Shown here piece by piece: positions 9,925 to 19,941 of a DNA stretch of 64,000 nt. The notes under the pieces are model-generated. The model saw only the letters and a list, made by a program, of their open reading frames with translations, did not search any database and was not told the origin of the DNA. Every line of letters starts with the position of its first letter. Positions within the stretch are counted from its first letter, which is position 1. Both the position numbers and the translations under genes were made by a program. The stretch comes from Hyphomicrobiales bacterium (lineage in GTDB: Bacteria > Pseudomonadota > Alphaproteobacteria > Rhizobiales > Rhizobiaceae), in contig UCMT01000002.1 of the NCBI GenBank assembly GCA_900473795.1, positions 1 through 64,000 on the forward strand. Direction: 5' to 3'.

Positions 9925-9941
9925 TTTAGAATGACTCTAAG
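9925..9941 (+). promoter_or_regulatory. Irr-type iron control element (ICE box)
   Basis: The site reads TTTAGAATGACTCTAAG and matches about 15 of 17 positions of the rhizobial ICE consensus (TTTRGAA-YNR-TTCYAAA), with inverted arms TTTAGA/TCTAAG. It lies 34 bp upstream of the -35 hexamer of the bfd promoter. Irr is the haem-responsive Fur-family regulator that controls iron storage genes in rhizobia. Its sign of action at this site is not visible from sequence. Confidence 0.75.
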
Positions 9942-9975
9942 ATTTTGGGGCGCCAACAAGGGCCGGACATTTTTG

Positions 9976-10004
9976 TTGACAGTAAATATCCGCTTTTGCT
10001 TTAT
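9976..10004 (+). promoter_or_regulatory. Sigma-70-type promoter for bfd-bfr
   Basis: A perfect -35 TTGACA (9976-9981) is followed after 17 bp by CTTTAT (9999-10004), placing transcription start near 10012, about 30 bp before the bfd ATG. The Irr-type box lies just upstream. Confidence 0.65.
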
Positions 10005-10042
10005 GAAGGAATTCAGTGCGTTGCGTATCACGGGCAGGCAGG

Positions 10043-10354
10043 ATGCTGGTTTGTAGCTGCAATTTCATCACCGACAAGGACATTGAGGAGACCATCATCG
10101 AGCTCCTCGATGAGGACTGTTGGCAGCTGATCGTCCCTGCGAAGGTTTACCACGCGATGCAAAAGCGCGGCCGTTGCTGCGGCTGTTTCCCCAATGTCGT
10201 CGACATCATCATCCGCACGACCGAGCAATATCACGCCAGCCGCCCCTCGACGGATGACCAGATATTTGATTTCATGACCCGCCTCAAACAATTCCATGAA
10301 GAAAACAGGAGAGCGGATCTTGAAAGGCGACATAAAAGTCATCGAGCGGCTTAA
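10043..10354 (+). CDS. bfd: Bacterioferritin-associated ferredoxin
   Basis: Bfd is a small [2Fe-2S] protein that binds bacterioferritin and donates electrons to release stored iron. The 103-residue product starts [15 protein letters not shown] and has the four expected cysteines: the CSC pair at residues 4 and 6 and the RCCGC cluster near residues 40-43. Typical Bfd has about 64-95 residues; the extra 30 C-terminal residues are charged and partly overlap the bfr start. The next gene, bfr, begins inside this frame at 10320, which supports a functional pair. An Irr-type box and a good promoter lie upstream. Confidence 0.92.
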   Translation: MLVCSCNFITDKDIEETIIELLDEDCWQLIVPAKVYHAMQKRGRCCGCFPNVVDIIIRTTEQYHASRPSTDDQIFDFMTRLKQFHEENRRADLERRHKSHRAA

Positions 10355-10805
10355 CGAAGCCCTTTTCCTCGAACTCGGTGCGGTCAATCAGTATTGGGTT
10401 CACTATCGCCTTCTCGAGGATTGGGGCTATACGCTTCTCGCCAAGAAGGAGCGCGCCGAATCGATCGAGGAAATGCACCATGCGGACAAGCTGATCGCCC
10501 GCATCATCTTCCTCGAAGGCCACCCCAACCTGCAGACGGTCGCGCCGCTGCGCATCGGCCAGAACGTCAAGGAAGTGCTGGAAGCCGATCTTGCCGGCGA
10601 ATATGACGCCCGCGCGGCCTACAAGCAGTCCCGCGACATCTGTCACGCGGCAGGCGACTATGTTTCGATGAAGCTGTTCGAAGAACTGCTGATGGACGAA
10701 GAAGGCCATATCGACTTCCTCGAAACCCAGATCGATCTCTTCAACAAGATCGGTGCCGAGAAATACGGCCAGCTCAACGCCGCGCCGGCCAACGAAGCCG
10801 AATAA
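10320..10805 (+). CDS. bfr: Bacterioferritin
   Basis: Bacterioferritin forms a 24-subunit haem-containing shell that oxidises and stores iron. I start it at TTG 10320, which gives 161 residues, the standard family length, and has an AGGAGA ribosome binding site 7 nt upstream. This numbering puts all key residues at their textbook positions: ferroxidase ligands Glu18, Tyr25, Glu51, His54, and haem-axial Met52. The ATG at 10296 would add eight residues and spoil the match. The start overlaps the end of bfd by 35 nt, so the two are likely translationally coupled. A terminator hairpin follows at 10825. Confidence 0.95.
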   Translation: MKGDIKVIERLNEALFLELGAVNQYWVHYRLLEDWGYTLLAKKERAESIEEMHHADKLIARIIFLEGHPNLQTVAPLRIGQNVKEVLEADLAGEYDARAAYKQSRDICHAAGDYVSMKLFEELLMDEEGHIDFLETQIDLFNKIGAEKYGQLNAAPANEAE

Positions 10806-10824
10806 GGTTCCGTCTCGCAAAGCG

Positions 10825-10854
10825 ACCCGCTTCGGTTTCCGGAGCGGGTTTTTC
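10825..10854 (+). terminator. Rho-independent terminator after bfr
   Basis: ACCCGCT (10825-10831) pairs with AGCGGGT (10843-10849), followed by TTTTC. It ends the bfd-bfr unit. Confidence 0.8.
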
Positions 10855-11113
10855 AACGTCCGTCGGTCGGCTTCGATACCCGGCTCCGGCTTTTCCCGCC
10901 AGTGGTGGTCGAAGGCCCCAATGCGCCCTTTCCTGGACGGCCGCCGGATCGCACCGAGCGCCGTTGAAGATCCGCAACATGTTTGCCGTGATACCGAACG
11001 GATCAAATCCCGCGCCGACCACCGCCACAAGCAAAACGCCCCCGGCCAATGAGGACAGTCATCGGCACGTGCTGCGGTCGCAACGGCAGGTGGGGTTTGG
11101 ATCTGGCGTAGAA
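10855..11113. other. Gap between bfr and tRNA-Ser, no convincing gene
   Basis: With the terminator this makes 308 bp without a gene. A minus-strand frame (11049 to 10774) opens with a hydrophobic stretch but has only a TTG start, runs through the bfr terminator and then turns Arg-rich, so I do not accept it. Nothing else stands out. Confidence 0.4.
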
Positions 11114-11203
11114 TGGCGGAGAGGGTGGGATTTGAACCCACGATACCCTTGCAGGTATGCCGCATTTCGAGTGCGGTGCATTCGACCACTCTGCCACCTC
11201 TCC
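11114..11203 (-). tRNA. tRNA-Ser (anticodon CGA)
   Basis: Read on the minus strand from 11203, the sequence opens with the acceptor arm GGAGAGG, which pairs with CCTCTCC near the 3' end. It has an anticodon loop CTCGAAA, a T-arm with GGTTCAAATCC, and an encoded CCA at 11116-11114. The long variable arm makes it a type II tRNA of 90 nt. Anticodon CGA reads UCG serine codons. Confidence 0.96.
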
Positions 11204-11309
11204 GGATGTTTTGGTCGGCGCTGTCAGCGCGAGGCGGTTCATAGCGGCAGTTTGGCGGGATGACAAGGGGTAGGGGCAAGGAATATTTGACGAATTCGTG
11301 ACGCCTACC

Positions 11310-11338
11310 TTGACAGTTTTCCCGGCTTCCATTAATTC
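11310..11338 (+). promoter_or_regulatory. Putative rplU-rpmA promoter
   Basis: TTGACA (11310-11315), a 17-bp spacer and TAATTC (11333-11338) form a good sigma-70-type promoter. It leaves a leader of roughly 150 nt before rplU, long enough for a structured regulatory leader, though I recognise no known motif in it. Confidence 0.6.
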
Positions 11339-11493
11339 GCGCAATCGAAGTGGTGTGGCATGTCCTCACCGCGCCGGGTGTCTATTGCGCCCGTTCACCG
11401 GCAAGGTCCTGAGGCCTTGTCATGTCCGACTGGCAAAAAGACGGCCCCGTTTTCTTGAAGCGGAGAGCCGGAACGAACATGAAAGGATAAAAA

Positions 11494-11862
11494 ATGTTCG
11501 CAGTCATCAAGACCGGCGGTAAACAGTACCGCGTGGCCGCCAACGATGTCGTCACGATCGAAAAGCTCGACGGCGTAGCAGGCGACAAGATTGAATTCAC
11601 CGAGATCCTGATGGTCGGCGTCGGCGCAGACGCAACCATCGGCGCTCCGTTTGTCGAAGGTGCCGTTGTCAGCGCCGAAGTTGTGGAACAGGGTCGCGCC
11701 AAGAAGGTCATCGCCTTCAAGAAGCGTCGCCGCCAGAACTCGAAGCGCACCCGCGGTCATCGCCAGCATCAGACGACCGTCCGCATCCTGGACATCGCTG
11801 CCGCCGGCAAGGCGAAGAAGGCTTCCAAGAAGTCCGAAACCGCCGCCGAAGCTGCAAACTGA
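11494..11862 (+). CDS. rplU: 50S ribosomal protein L21
   Basis: L21 is a component of the large ribosomal subunit that binds 23S rRNA together with L20. The 122-residue protein starts [20 protein letters not shown] and contains the diagnostic [19 protein letters not shown] basic segment near residues 69-90. The C-terminal Lys/Ala-rich tail of about 20 residues extends beyond the E. coli form (103 residues) and is typical of rhizobial L21. It is followed after 32 bp by rpmA. Confidence 0.98.
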   Translation: MFAVIKTGGKQYRVAANDVVTIEKLDGVAGDKIEFTEILMVGVGADATIGAPFVEGAVVSAEVVEQGRAKKVIAFKKRRRQNSKRTRGHRQHQTTVRILDIAAAGKAKKASKKSETAAEAAN

Positions 11863-11894
11863 GACACGGATCTAAGGTTTAAAGGAGAACACCA

Positions 11895-12164
11895 ATGGCA
11901 CACAAAAAAGCTGGCGGTTCGTCGCGCAACGGTCGTGATTCCGAGTCCAAGCGCCTTGGCGTGAAGAAGTTCGGCGGCGAAGTCGTCGTTCCGGGCAACA
12001 TCATTCTGCGTCAGCGCGGAACCCAGTGGCATCCGGGCGCCAATGTCGGCCTCGGCAAGGATCACACGATTTTTGCGCTTACGGCGGGCAACGTGAACTT
12101 CCGTACGAAGGCCAATGGCCGCGTGTACGTGTCTGTAATGCCGAAAGCCGAAGCAGCGGAATAA
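11895..12164 (+). CDS. rpmA: 50S ribosomal protein L27
   Basis: L27 sits at the peptidyl-transferase centre, where its N-terminal tail contacts the tRNA ends. The 89-residue protein starts [20 protein letters not shown], the standard L27 N-terminus, and has the [20 protein letters not shown] core. An AAAGGAGAA ribosome binding site precedes the ATG. It is the second gene of the rplU-rpmA unit and is followed by a strong terminator at 12234-12270. Confidence 0.98.
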   Translation: MAHKKAGGSSRNGRDSESKRLGVKKFGGEVVVPGNIILRQRGTQWHPGANVGLGKDHTIFALTAGNVNFRTKANGRVYVSVMPKAEAAE

Positions 12165-12233
12165 GCCGGTAGCGCTCTAAAACAGCCGGCGTCTCATCGA
12201 CCCGGCTGACCGCACCTGGTTCAGACCAAGATC

Positions 12234-12270
12234 AAAAGGGGAGATGGGGCAAGACCCAACTCCCCTTTTT
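12234..12270 (+). terminator. Strong terminator after rpmA
   Basis: AAAAGGGGAG (12234-12243) pairs with CTCCCCTTTT, ending in a run of T at about 12266-12270. It isolates ribosomal protein transcription from the acetyltransferase genes. Confidence 0.9.
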
Positions 12271-12290
12271 CACGTCTTGGAGGACTGACC

Positions 12291-12947
12291 ATGCAGAGCG
12301 AATTGTTGAGGGAGAGCCAATCGCGGTCTCCCCGGGAAGATTCCCTGGAATCTTCTCAGGAGAGGCTAAGGCCTCAGCGGTCAAGGACCGATTGCCCGAT
12401 ATTGTTATCGCCCCGGCTCGTTTTGCGCGCGCCGCATGAAGACGATATCGACGCCCTTGCCCATCTTGCCAACAACGCCAATATCGCCACCATGGTCTCG
12501 CGCATGCCGCACCCGTACACGGTGGCCGATGCCGCGGATTTCGTACGCCGTACGAAGACGGGCGCGATTGGCAAGTGCGTCTATGCGATTACCAAAGCGG
12601 ATAATGGCGCATTCCTGGGTTGCTGCGGTATCGAGCCGCATCCCGACGGCAAGACGGCGGAGCTCGGCTATTGGCTGGGCGAGCCCTACTGGAACAAGGG
12701 TTATGCCACCGAAGCAGCGCAGGCGCTGACCGACATGGCCTTCCGCACCCGCGACATCGACCAGATCGATGCGCGCTGCCGGGTCATGAACGTCGCCTCG
12801 CGGCGGGTCATCCAGAAATGCGGCTTCCAGTTCCAGGGATCAGGCATGGTCGGCAGCCTGGCGCTCGGCGGCATGATGTCGGTCGAATGGTACCGGCTCG
12901 ACCGCAAGACCTGGATGTCGCTCAGAAGCTGGGGAGGTCTGAGATGA
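12291..12947 (+). CDS. GNAT family N-acetyltransferase (RimJ/RimL type)
   Basis: The 218-residue protein belongs to the RimJ/RimL-like branch of the GNAT superfamily, which transfers acetyl groups from acetyl-CoA to protein or small-molecule amines. Visible features are SPRLVLRAPHEDDIDAL (strand 1/helix 1 region), the GYWLGEPYWNKGYATEA stretch that forms the CoA-binding loop, and the MNVASRRVIQKCGF motif near the C-terminus. The first 35 residues are charged and lack family similarity, so a later start is possible. It overlaps the next acetyltransferase by ATGA, and the tandem pair sits between rpmA and the obgE region, as in other Rhizobiaceae. The substrate is unknown. Confidence 0.88.
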   Translation: MQSELLRESQSRSPREDSLESSQERLRPQRSRTDCPILLSPRLVLRAPHEDDIDALAHLANNANIATMVSRMPHPYTVADAADFVRRTKTGAIGKCVYAITKADNGAFLGCCGIEPHPDGKTAELGYWLGEPYWNKGYATEAAQALTDMAFRTRDIDQIDARCRVMNVASRRVIQKCGFQFQGSGMVGSLALGGMMSVEWYRLDRKTWMSLRSWGGLR

Positions 12948-13525
12948 CCGCTCATTTGCGTGAACGGCCGAAGGTTGCGGCCCGTCCCGATCCAGGCCAC
13001 TGCCCGGTCATCGAGACCGCGCGGCTGACCCTGCGTCCGCACCGGCTCTCCGATGCGGACGCAGTGGCGCAATCGCTTGGCGACTACCAGGTCTCGCGCA
13101 TGCTGGCGCGCGTGCCCGTGCCGTACCATCGGCAGGATGCGCTCGACTGGCTGGTGCGCCAGACGGCAGGCCTCAGCGGCGACTGGGCGCTGGCGATCAC
13201 CACCGGCGACGATGTCCATATCGGCTGCGTCGGCATCGAGCTGCGTCACGGCCAGTGGCATCTGGGCTACTGGCTGAACCGCTATTACTGGGGCCGCGGC
13301 TATGCCAGCGAAGCGGTTCATGCGGCGGTCGAGCGGTTCTTCCAGCGCATGCCCGGCACCGTGCTTCATTCCGGCGTGTTTGCCGACAATGCGGGCTCGC
13401 TGAAACTGCAGACGAAGCTCGGTTTCGAGATCACCGGCTGCGCCCAGATATACGCGCTCGCCCGTAATGGCCTGGTGAGCCATATCGAAACCCGGATCAC
13501 GGCAGGCGACCTGCACAGGCCGTGA
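12944..13525 (+). CDS. GNAT family N-acetyltransferase, second of a pair
   Basis: This 193-residue GNAT protein has the RimJ/RimL layout: IETARLTLRPHRLSDADAV at residues 22-40, GYWLNRYYWGRGYASEAV as the acetyl-CoA loop, and DNAGSLKLQTKLGF near the C-terminus. Its start (ATG 12944) overlaps the stop of the preceding acetyltransferase in an ATGA pair, so the two are translationally coupled. The two proteins resemble each other and look like an old tandem duplication. The substrate is unknown. A bidirectional terminator follows. Confidence 0.88.
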   Translation: MTAHLRERPKVAARPDPGHCPVIETARLTLRPHRLSDADAVAQSLGDYQVSRMLARVPVPYHRQDALDWLVRQTAGLSGDWALAITTGDDVHIGCVGIELRHGQWHLGYWLNRYYWGRGYASEAVHAAVERFFQRMPGTVLHSGVFADNAGSLKLQTKLGFEITGCAQIYALARNGLVSHIETRITAGDLHRP

Positions 13526-13534
13526 CATGAGATG

Positions 13535-13567
13535 AAAAGCCCGCGGCAGCGATGCCGCGGGCTTTTT
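13535..13567. terminator. Bidirectional terminator
   Basis: AAAAGCCCGCGGC and GCCGCGGGCTTTTT form a long perfect hairpin flanked by A-run and T-run. It serves the acetyltransferase pair on the plus strand and the phosphatase-fold gene on the minus strand. Confidence 0.9.
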
Positions 13568-13571
13568 GCCG

Positions 13572-15526
<1,955 letters not shown>

Positions 15527-15527
15527 T

Positions 15528-16697
15528 ATGGCCACGACGCGCAAACCGCTGGAAAAATACCGCCGGATTGTGATCAAGATCGGCTCGGCCCTGCTCGTCG
15601 ACCGCAAGAGCGGCCTGAAGAGGGCATGGCTGAACGCCATGTGCGCCGACATCGCCGCGCTGCGGGCCAAGGGCGTCGACGTTCTCGTCGTCTCCTCGGG
15701 TGCCATTGCGCTCGGCCGTTCGGTGCTCGATCTCGCCCCCGGCGTGCTGAAGCTCGAGGAAAGCCAGGCGGCCGCGGCCGTCGGTCAGATCGCGCTCGCC
15801 CGCGCTTGGTCGGAAAGCCTATCGACCGGCGAGATCGTCGCCGGCCAGATCCTGCTGACGCTCGGCGATACCGAAGAGCGCCGCCGCTATCTCAATGCCC
15901 GCGCGACGATCAACCAGCTCCTCAAGATGGGCGCCGTGCCGATCATCAACGAGAACGACACGGTCGCCACCACCGAAATCCGCTATGGCGACAACGACCG
16001 GCTGGCAGCCCGCGTCGCGACGATGACCGGCGCCGACCTGCTCGTCCTTCTCTCCGACATCGACGGCCTCTATACGGCGCCGCCGCATCTCGATCCCGAT
16101 GCGCGTTTCCTCGAAACCATCGCGGAAATCACCCCGGAGATCGAGGCGATGGCGGGCGGTGCGGCATCCGAGCTGTCGCGCGGCGGCATGCGCACCAAGA
16201 TCGATGCCGGCAAGATCGCGACCGGTGCCGGTTGTGCCATGATCATCGCCTCCGGCAAAGCCGATCATCCGCTGTCGGCCATCGGCGCCGGTGCCCGTTC
16301 CTCCTGGTTCGCGCCGTCGCGATCGCCGGTCACGGCGCGGAAAACCTGGATTGCCGGACAATTGTTGCCGGCCGGCAACCTGATCATCGACGCAGGCGCC
16401 GAAACCGCCCTGCGCTCCGGCAAGAGCCTGCTTCCGGCCGGCGTCCGCCAGGTCACCGGTTCCTTCAGCCGCGGCGATACGATCGCCATCATCGGTGCCG
16501 AGGGCCGTGAGGTCGCCCGTGGGCTCGCCGGCTACGACGCCGACGAAGCGCGGCAGATCGCCGGCAAGAAATCGGCTGAAATCGCCGTTATTCTGGGATA
16601 CGCGGGCCGCGCGGCAATGGTGCATCGTGACGACATGGTGATGACGGCCCCGGCAAAACGGGACATGGATGCGGCAAGGAGCGACGCGCATGCTTGA
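15528..16697 (+). CDS. proB: Glutamate 5-kinase
   Basis: ProB phosphorylates L-glutamate to gamma-glutamyl phosphate, the first and feedback-controlled step of proline synthesis. The 389-residue protein has an amino-acid-kinase domain ([13 protein letters not shown] at the N-terminus, [28 protein letters not shown]) and a C-terminal PUA domain from about residue 285 ([20 protein letters not shown]). Length and domains are standard. It follows obgE directly and overlaps proA by 8 nt, so obgE-proB-proA are likely one transcript. Confidence 0.96.
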   Translation: MATTRKPLEKYRRIVIKIGSALLVDRKSGLKRAWLNAMCADIAALRAKGVDVLVVSSGAIALGRSVLDLAPGVLKLEESQAAAAVGQIALARAWSESLSTGEIVAGQILLTLGDTEERRRYLNARATINQLLKMGAVPIINENDTVATTEIRYGDNDRLAARVATMTGADLLVLLSDIDGLYTAPPHLDPDARFLETIAEITPEIEAMAGGAASELSRGGMRTKIDAGKIATGAGCAMIIASGKADHPLSAIGAGARSSWFAPSRSPVTARKTWIAGQLLPAGNLIIDAGAETALRSGKSLLPAGVRQVTGSFSRGDTIAIIGAEGREVARGLAGYDADEARQIAGKKSAEIAVILGYAGRAAMVHRDDMVMTAPAKRDMDAARSDAHA

Positions 16698-17970
16698 CGA
16701 CGTGCGGAAAAAGGAAATCCAGGAACTGATGGCGGTGATCGGCAGGCAGGCCCTTGCCGCCAGCCGGCCGCTTGCCACCGCTTCCGCCGAACGCAAGCAT
16801 GCCGCCCTGGTCAGCATGGCGAGCAACATCGTGGCCCGCAAGGACGATATCCTTGCCGCCAACGCGCTCGACCTGGAGCATGCCCGCGAAACCGGCGTTG
16901 CCGCCTCGTTCCTCGATCGCCTGACGCTGTCGGAAGGCCGTGTTCTCGACATGGCCAACGCGATCCGGGCGATTGCCGAGCTTCCGGACCCGGTCGGCGA
17001 CGTCATCGCCGAATGGGACCGCCCGAACGGACTGCATATCGAGCGCGTCCGCACGCCGCTCGGCGTGATCGGCGTCATTTATGAAAGCCGCCCCAATGTG
17101 ACGGCGGATGCCGGCGCGCTCTGCCTCAAGGCCGGCAATGCGGTCATCCTGCGCGGCGGGTCCGACAGCCTGCATTCATCGCAGGCTATTCATGCCTGCC
17201 TGGTGCAGGGCCTGAAGGATGCCGGCCTTCCGCAGCATGCGATCCAGATGGTGCCGGTGGCCGATCGTTCCGCCGTCGGCGCCATGTTGACCGGTCTTGG
17301 CGGCACGATCGACGTCATCGTTCCGCGCGGCGGCAAGAGCCTCGTGGCCCGCGTGCAGAACGAGGCGCGCGTGCCTGTCTTTGCCCATCTCGAAGGCCTG
17401 TGCCATGTCTATGTCGATGCTTCGGCCGACCTGGAAATGGCAATGAAGATCGTCGTCAACGCCAAGATGCGCCGTACCGGCATCTGCGGCTCGGCCGAGA
17501 CGCTGCTGATCGACCGCAAGGCGAAAGACAAATTCGTCGCGCCCCTTATTGCCGCGCTGCGCGATGCCGGCTGCGAAGTCCGCGCCAGCGAAGACATCCG
17601 CGCCCTCGTTCCGGACCTGATTGCGGCGACGGAAGAGGACTGGGCGACCGAATATCTCGATGCGATCATCTCGGTGACGCTGGTCGATGGCATCGATGGC
17701 GCCGTCGATCATATCGCCACCTGGTCTTCATCCCATACGGAAGCGGTGATTGCCGAGGATCCGGCCGTCGTCGAGCGCTTCTTCTGCGAAGTCGATTCGG
17801 CCATCCTCTTGCACAATGCTTCGACACAGTTTGCCGATGGCGGCGAGTTCGGCATGGGCGGCGAGATCGGCATCGCCACCGGCAAGATGCATGCGCGGGG
17901 GCCGGTCGGCGTCGAGCAGCTTACCTCGTTCAAATACAGGGTGCGCGGCACCGGACAGGTGCGGCCTTAA
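16690..17970 (+). CDS. proA: Gamma-glutamyl phosphate reductase
   Basis: ProA reduces gamma-glutamyl phosphate to glutamate semialdehyde with NADPH, the second proline step. The 426-residue protein starts [14 protein letters not shown] and shows [20 protein letters not shown], the LRGGSDS loop, and [15 protein letters not shown] with the catalytic cysteine. The end [20 protein letters not shown] is the usual C-terminal signature. The ATG at 16690 lies inside the last codons of proB, so the two are translationally coupled. nadD follows. Confidence 0.96.
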   Translation: MLDDVRKKEIQELMAVIGRQALAASRPLATASAERKHAALVSMASNIVARKDDILAANALDLEHARETGVAASFLDRLTLSEGRVLDMANAIRAIAELPDPVGDVIAEWDRPNGLHIERVRTPLGVIGVIYESRPNVTADAGALCLKAGNAVILRGGSDSLHSSQAIHACLVQGLKDAGLPQHAIQMVPVADRSAVGAMLTGLGGTIDVIVPRGGKSLVARVQNEARVPVFAHLEGLCHVYVDASADLEMAMKIVVNAKMRRTGICGSAETLLIDRKAKDKFVAPLIAALRDAGCEVRASEDIRALVPDLIAATEEDWATEYLDAIISVTLVDGIDGAVDHIATWSSSHTEAVIAEDPAVVERFFCEVDSAILLHNASTQFADGGEFGMGGEIGIATGKMHARGPVGVEQLTSFKYRVRGTGQVRP

Positions 17971-18015
17971 GTGCATCCAGTGCAGCCTGACAGGGTCGAT
18001 CCGTTCTACTTGAAG

Positions 18016-18597
18016 ATGCCGCATGTGGAGAGCGGCATGACGGTCGGCCTGTTCGGCGGCTCGTTCAATCCGCCGCATGATGGCCATGTGCTGGTCGCCG
18101 ATATCGCGCTCAGGCGGCTTGGTCTCGATCAGCTCTGGTGGATGGTGACACCCGGCAACCCGTTGAAGAACCGCAACCATCTCGCTCCGCTCGCCGAGCG
18201 GATCAGCCTCAGCGAGGCGATCACCCATGACCCCCGCATCAAGGTGACCGCGTTCGAGCAGTCGCTGGGGCAAAGCTACACGGCCCGCACGCTGGAGAAA
18301 ATCCGCGAACGCAACCGCGACATCCGTTTCGTGTGGGTCATGGGTGCCGATAACCTGAAAAACTTCCATCTCTGGCAGGACTGGCAGAAAATCGCCCGCA
18401 CCTATCCCATCGCCGTCATCGATCGGCCGGGCGACACGCTGTCCTATCTGTCCTCGAAGATGGCGAGGACTTTCGATTATGCACGCGTCGACGAAGCCCA
18501 TGCCGCAAGCCTCGCCTGGCGCAAGGCGCCGGCCTGGACCTTCATCCACGGACCACGCTCGCCGCTGAGTTCGACGGCGCTTAGGGCGAAATCATGA
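18016..18597 (+). CDS. nadD: Nicotinate-nucleotide adenylyltransferase
   Basis: NadD adenylates nicotinate mononucleotide to deamido-NAD in NAD synthesis. The protein has VGLFGGSFNPPHDGH, the nucleotidyltransferase motif with the HxGH active site, then WWMVTPGNPLK and FVWVMGADNLKNFHLW. The C-terminus reads GPRSPLSSTALR, the ISST-like motif. The start is uncertain. A GTG at 17971 abuts the proA stop but lacks a ribosome binding site. ATG 18016 gives 193 residues. ATG 18037 has the best upstream GGAGAG and puts the motif at the very N-terminus. It completes the obgE-proB-proA-nadD block common in Rhizobiaceae. Confidence 0.93.
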   Translation: MPHVESGMTVGLFGGSFNPPHDGHVLVADIALRRLGLDQLWWMVTPGNPLKNRNHLAPLAERISLSEAITHDPRIKVTAFEQSLGQSYTARTLEKIRERNRDIRFVWVMGADNLKNFHLWQDWQKIARTYPIAVIDRPGDTLSYLSSKMARTFDYARVDEAHAASLAWRKAPAWTFIHGPRSPLSSTALRAKS

Positions 18598-18689
18598 ACA
18601 ATGATTAACCGTCATTTACTTCTCACGTCTTGAAACGTTAAGGCATTGGTGCCTACATTTACTGTAGCGGTTCGACCGACATTCGAATC

Positions 18690-19139
18690 GTGGTGCCTGT
18701 TCTGTTCAACTGGAAAGGAAAGACCCTGACAACAGTACACGCGAAGGGAAATGTCACACGCATTTTCCCGCAAAGCCCGGATCGCAGCGACGAAGTCGCT
18801 GCCCGTGCTCTTCACCTGGTCCTCAACAGTCTCGAGGACTCGAAAGCAGAAGATATCGTCACCATCAACATTGCCGGAAAATCGGCGCTGGGAGACTACA
18901 TGGTCGTCGTCTCCGGGCGGTCGAGCAGGCATGTCATGGCGATTGCCGATCACCTGATGACCGACCTGAAGGACGAAGGCCATGGCAATGCCCGCGTCGA
19001 AGGCCTGGAAACCGGTGACTGGGTGCTGATCGACAGCGGTGACATCATCATCCACGTATTCCGTCCGGAAATCCGCGAGTTCTACAACATCGAAAAGATG
19101 TGGGCCGCGCCGGATATGGAAGACGGCAGATTGCACTAG
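18690..19139 (+). CDS. rsfS: Ribosomal silencing factor RsfS
   Basis: RsfS binds ribosomal protein L14 and blocks subunit joining when nutrients are scarce. The protein has the family core AEDIVTINIAGKSALGDYMV and SGRSSRHVMAIADHL, then WVLIDSGDIIIHVFRPEIRE and YNIEKMW. With GTG 18690 it has 149 residues. A strong AAAGGAAAG ribosome binding site instead sits just before an in-frame CTG at 18726, which would give 137 residues starting at TTVHAKGN. The true start may therefore be a CTG. It lies downstream of nadD, as in many bacteria. Confidence 0.93.
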   Translation: MVPVLFNWKGKTLTTVHAKGNVTRIFPQSPDRSDEVAARALHLVLNSLEDSKAEDIVTINIAGKSALGDYMVVVSGRSSRHVMAIADHLMTDLKDEGHGNARVEGLETGDWVLIDSGDIIIHVFRPEIREFYNIEKMWAAPDMEDGRLH

Positions 19140-19347
19140 GCGCCGGGCTGCCTTCACAAGGCGGCAGGTGAGAGTGGAAATTTTGGATCCTGTGATGGTC
19201 GCGCAGGTGAAACCATCTGGTTGCGGCCGGTAGCAGAACGGAATCGCGGCACCGGCGTTTCGCCGGAGAAAATCGACTGCGTGTTCAGGCGGCCATCACG
19301 GAAAAGCCTGCATGACTGTCGGCGCGCCGAAACATCGAGGAAATGAC

Positions 19348-19830
19348 ATGCGGGTTGGTCTTTTTGCCGTCGGGCGCCTCAAGGCCGGCCCGGAGAAAGA
19401 TCTTGCGGCCCGCTATCTCGACCGCTTTTCCAAGGCGGGACCGGCGATCGGCCTCGAACTGTCCCGGGTCACCGAAGTCCCGGAGAGCCGCGCCTCGAGC
19501 GCCGAGACGCGCAAGCGCGAAGAAGCGGCCCTGCTTGAAAAATCCCTCCCCGATACCAGCCTTCTCATCCTGCTTGACGAGCGCGGCAAGGCGCTGGATT
19601 CGGAAGGTTTCGCCGCCCTCATCGGCGCGTTCCGCGACAGCGGTAAACGCGACCTGATGCTGGCGATCGGCGGTGCCGACGGGCTCGACCCCTCGCTGCA
19701 CGGCAAGGCGGATGCCGTCATCTGCCTTGGCAAGATGACCTGGCCGCACCAGCTGGTGCGCATCCTGATCGCCGAACAGCTCTACCGCGCCGTTACCATT
19801 CTTTCCGGCCATCCCTATCACAGGGTCTAG
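19348..19830 (+). CDS. rlmH: 23S rRNA pseudouridine1915 N3-methyltransferase
   Basis: RlmH (SPOUT family) methylates pseudouridine 1915 in helix 69 of 23S rRNA in assembled ribosomes. The 160-residue protein starts MRVGLFAVGRLKAGPEKDLA and carries the SPOUT knot: LILLDERGKALDSEGFA, LAIGGADGLDPSL, and the C-terminal MTWPHQLVRILIAEQLYRA with ILSGHPYHR. I chose ATG 19348, preceded by GAGGAA, over 19312 because the family starts there. The order rsfS-rlmH is conserved widely. Confidence 0.96.
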   Translation: MRVGLFAVGRLKAGPEKDLAARYLDRFSKAGPAIGLELSRVTEVPESRASSAETRKREEAALLEKSLPDTSLLILLDERGKALDSEGFAALIGAFRDSGKRDLMLAIGGADGLDPSLHGKADAVICLGKMTWPHQLVRILIAEQLYRAVTILSGHPYHRV

Positions 19831-19941
19831 GCCCAACCGCCCGCCATGCGGATGTCGCATTTGCCGGGGATGGCTGTTGGCGGCGACGGCCAAATCAGCG
19901 TAGGGTTTTGCTCGGACAGGTGGCTGACAGCGAATGGCAGA

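Larger units (their letters stand above)
9717..10042. other. dnaE2-bfd intergenic region with control sites
   Basis: This 326-bp AT-richer stretch carries no convincing gene. It holds a perfect 13-bp palindrome AACAAAATTTGTT at 9809-9821, an Irr-type iron box at 9925-9941, and a good promoter at 9976-10004 for bfd. The first palindrome has no assigned regulator. Confidence 0.6.

Noticed and set aside
10774..11049. 91-codon minus-strand frame with a hydrophobic start
   Set aside because: It has only a TTG start without a good ribosome binding site, runs through the bfr terminator, and turns Arg-rich and proline-rich without similarity to any family.
12291..13525. Acetyltransferase pair read as the acetyltransferase half of a toxin-antitoxin system
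   Set aside because: Both proteins are GNAT enzymes of the RimJ/RimL type; there is no ribbon-helix-helix partner, and the pair is part of a conserved housekeeping order.
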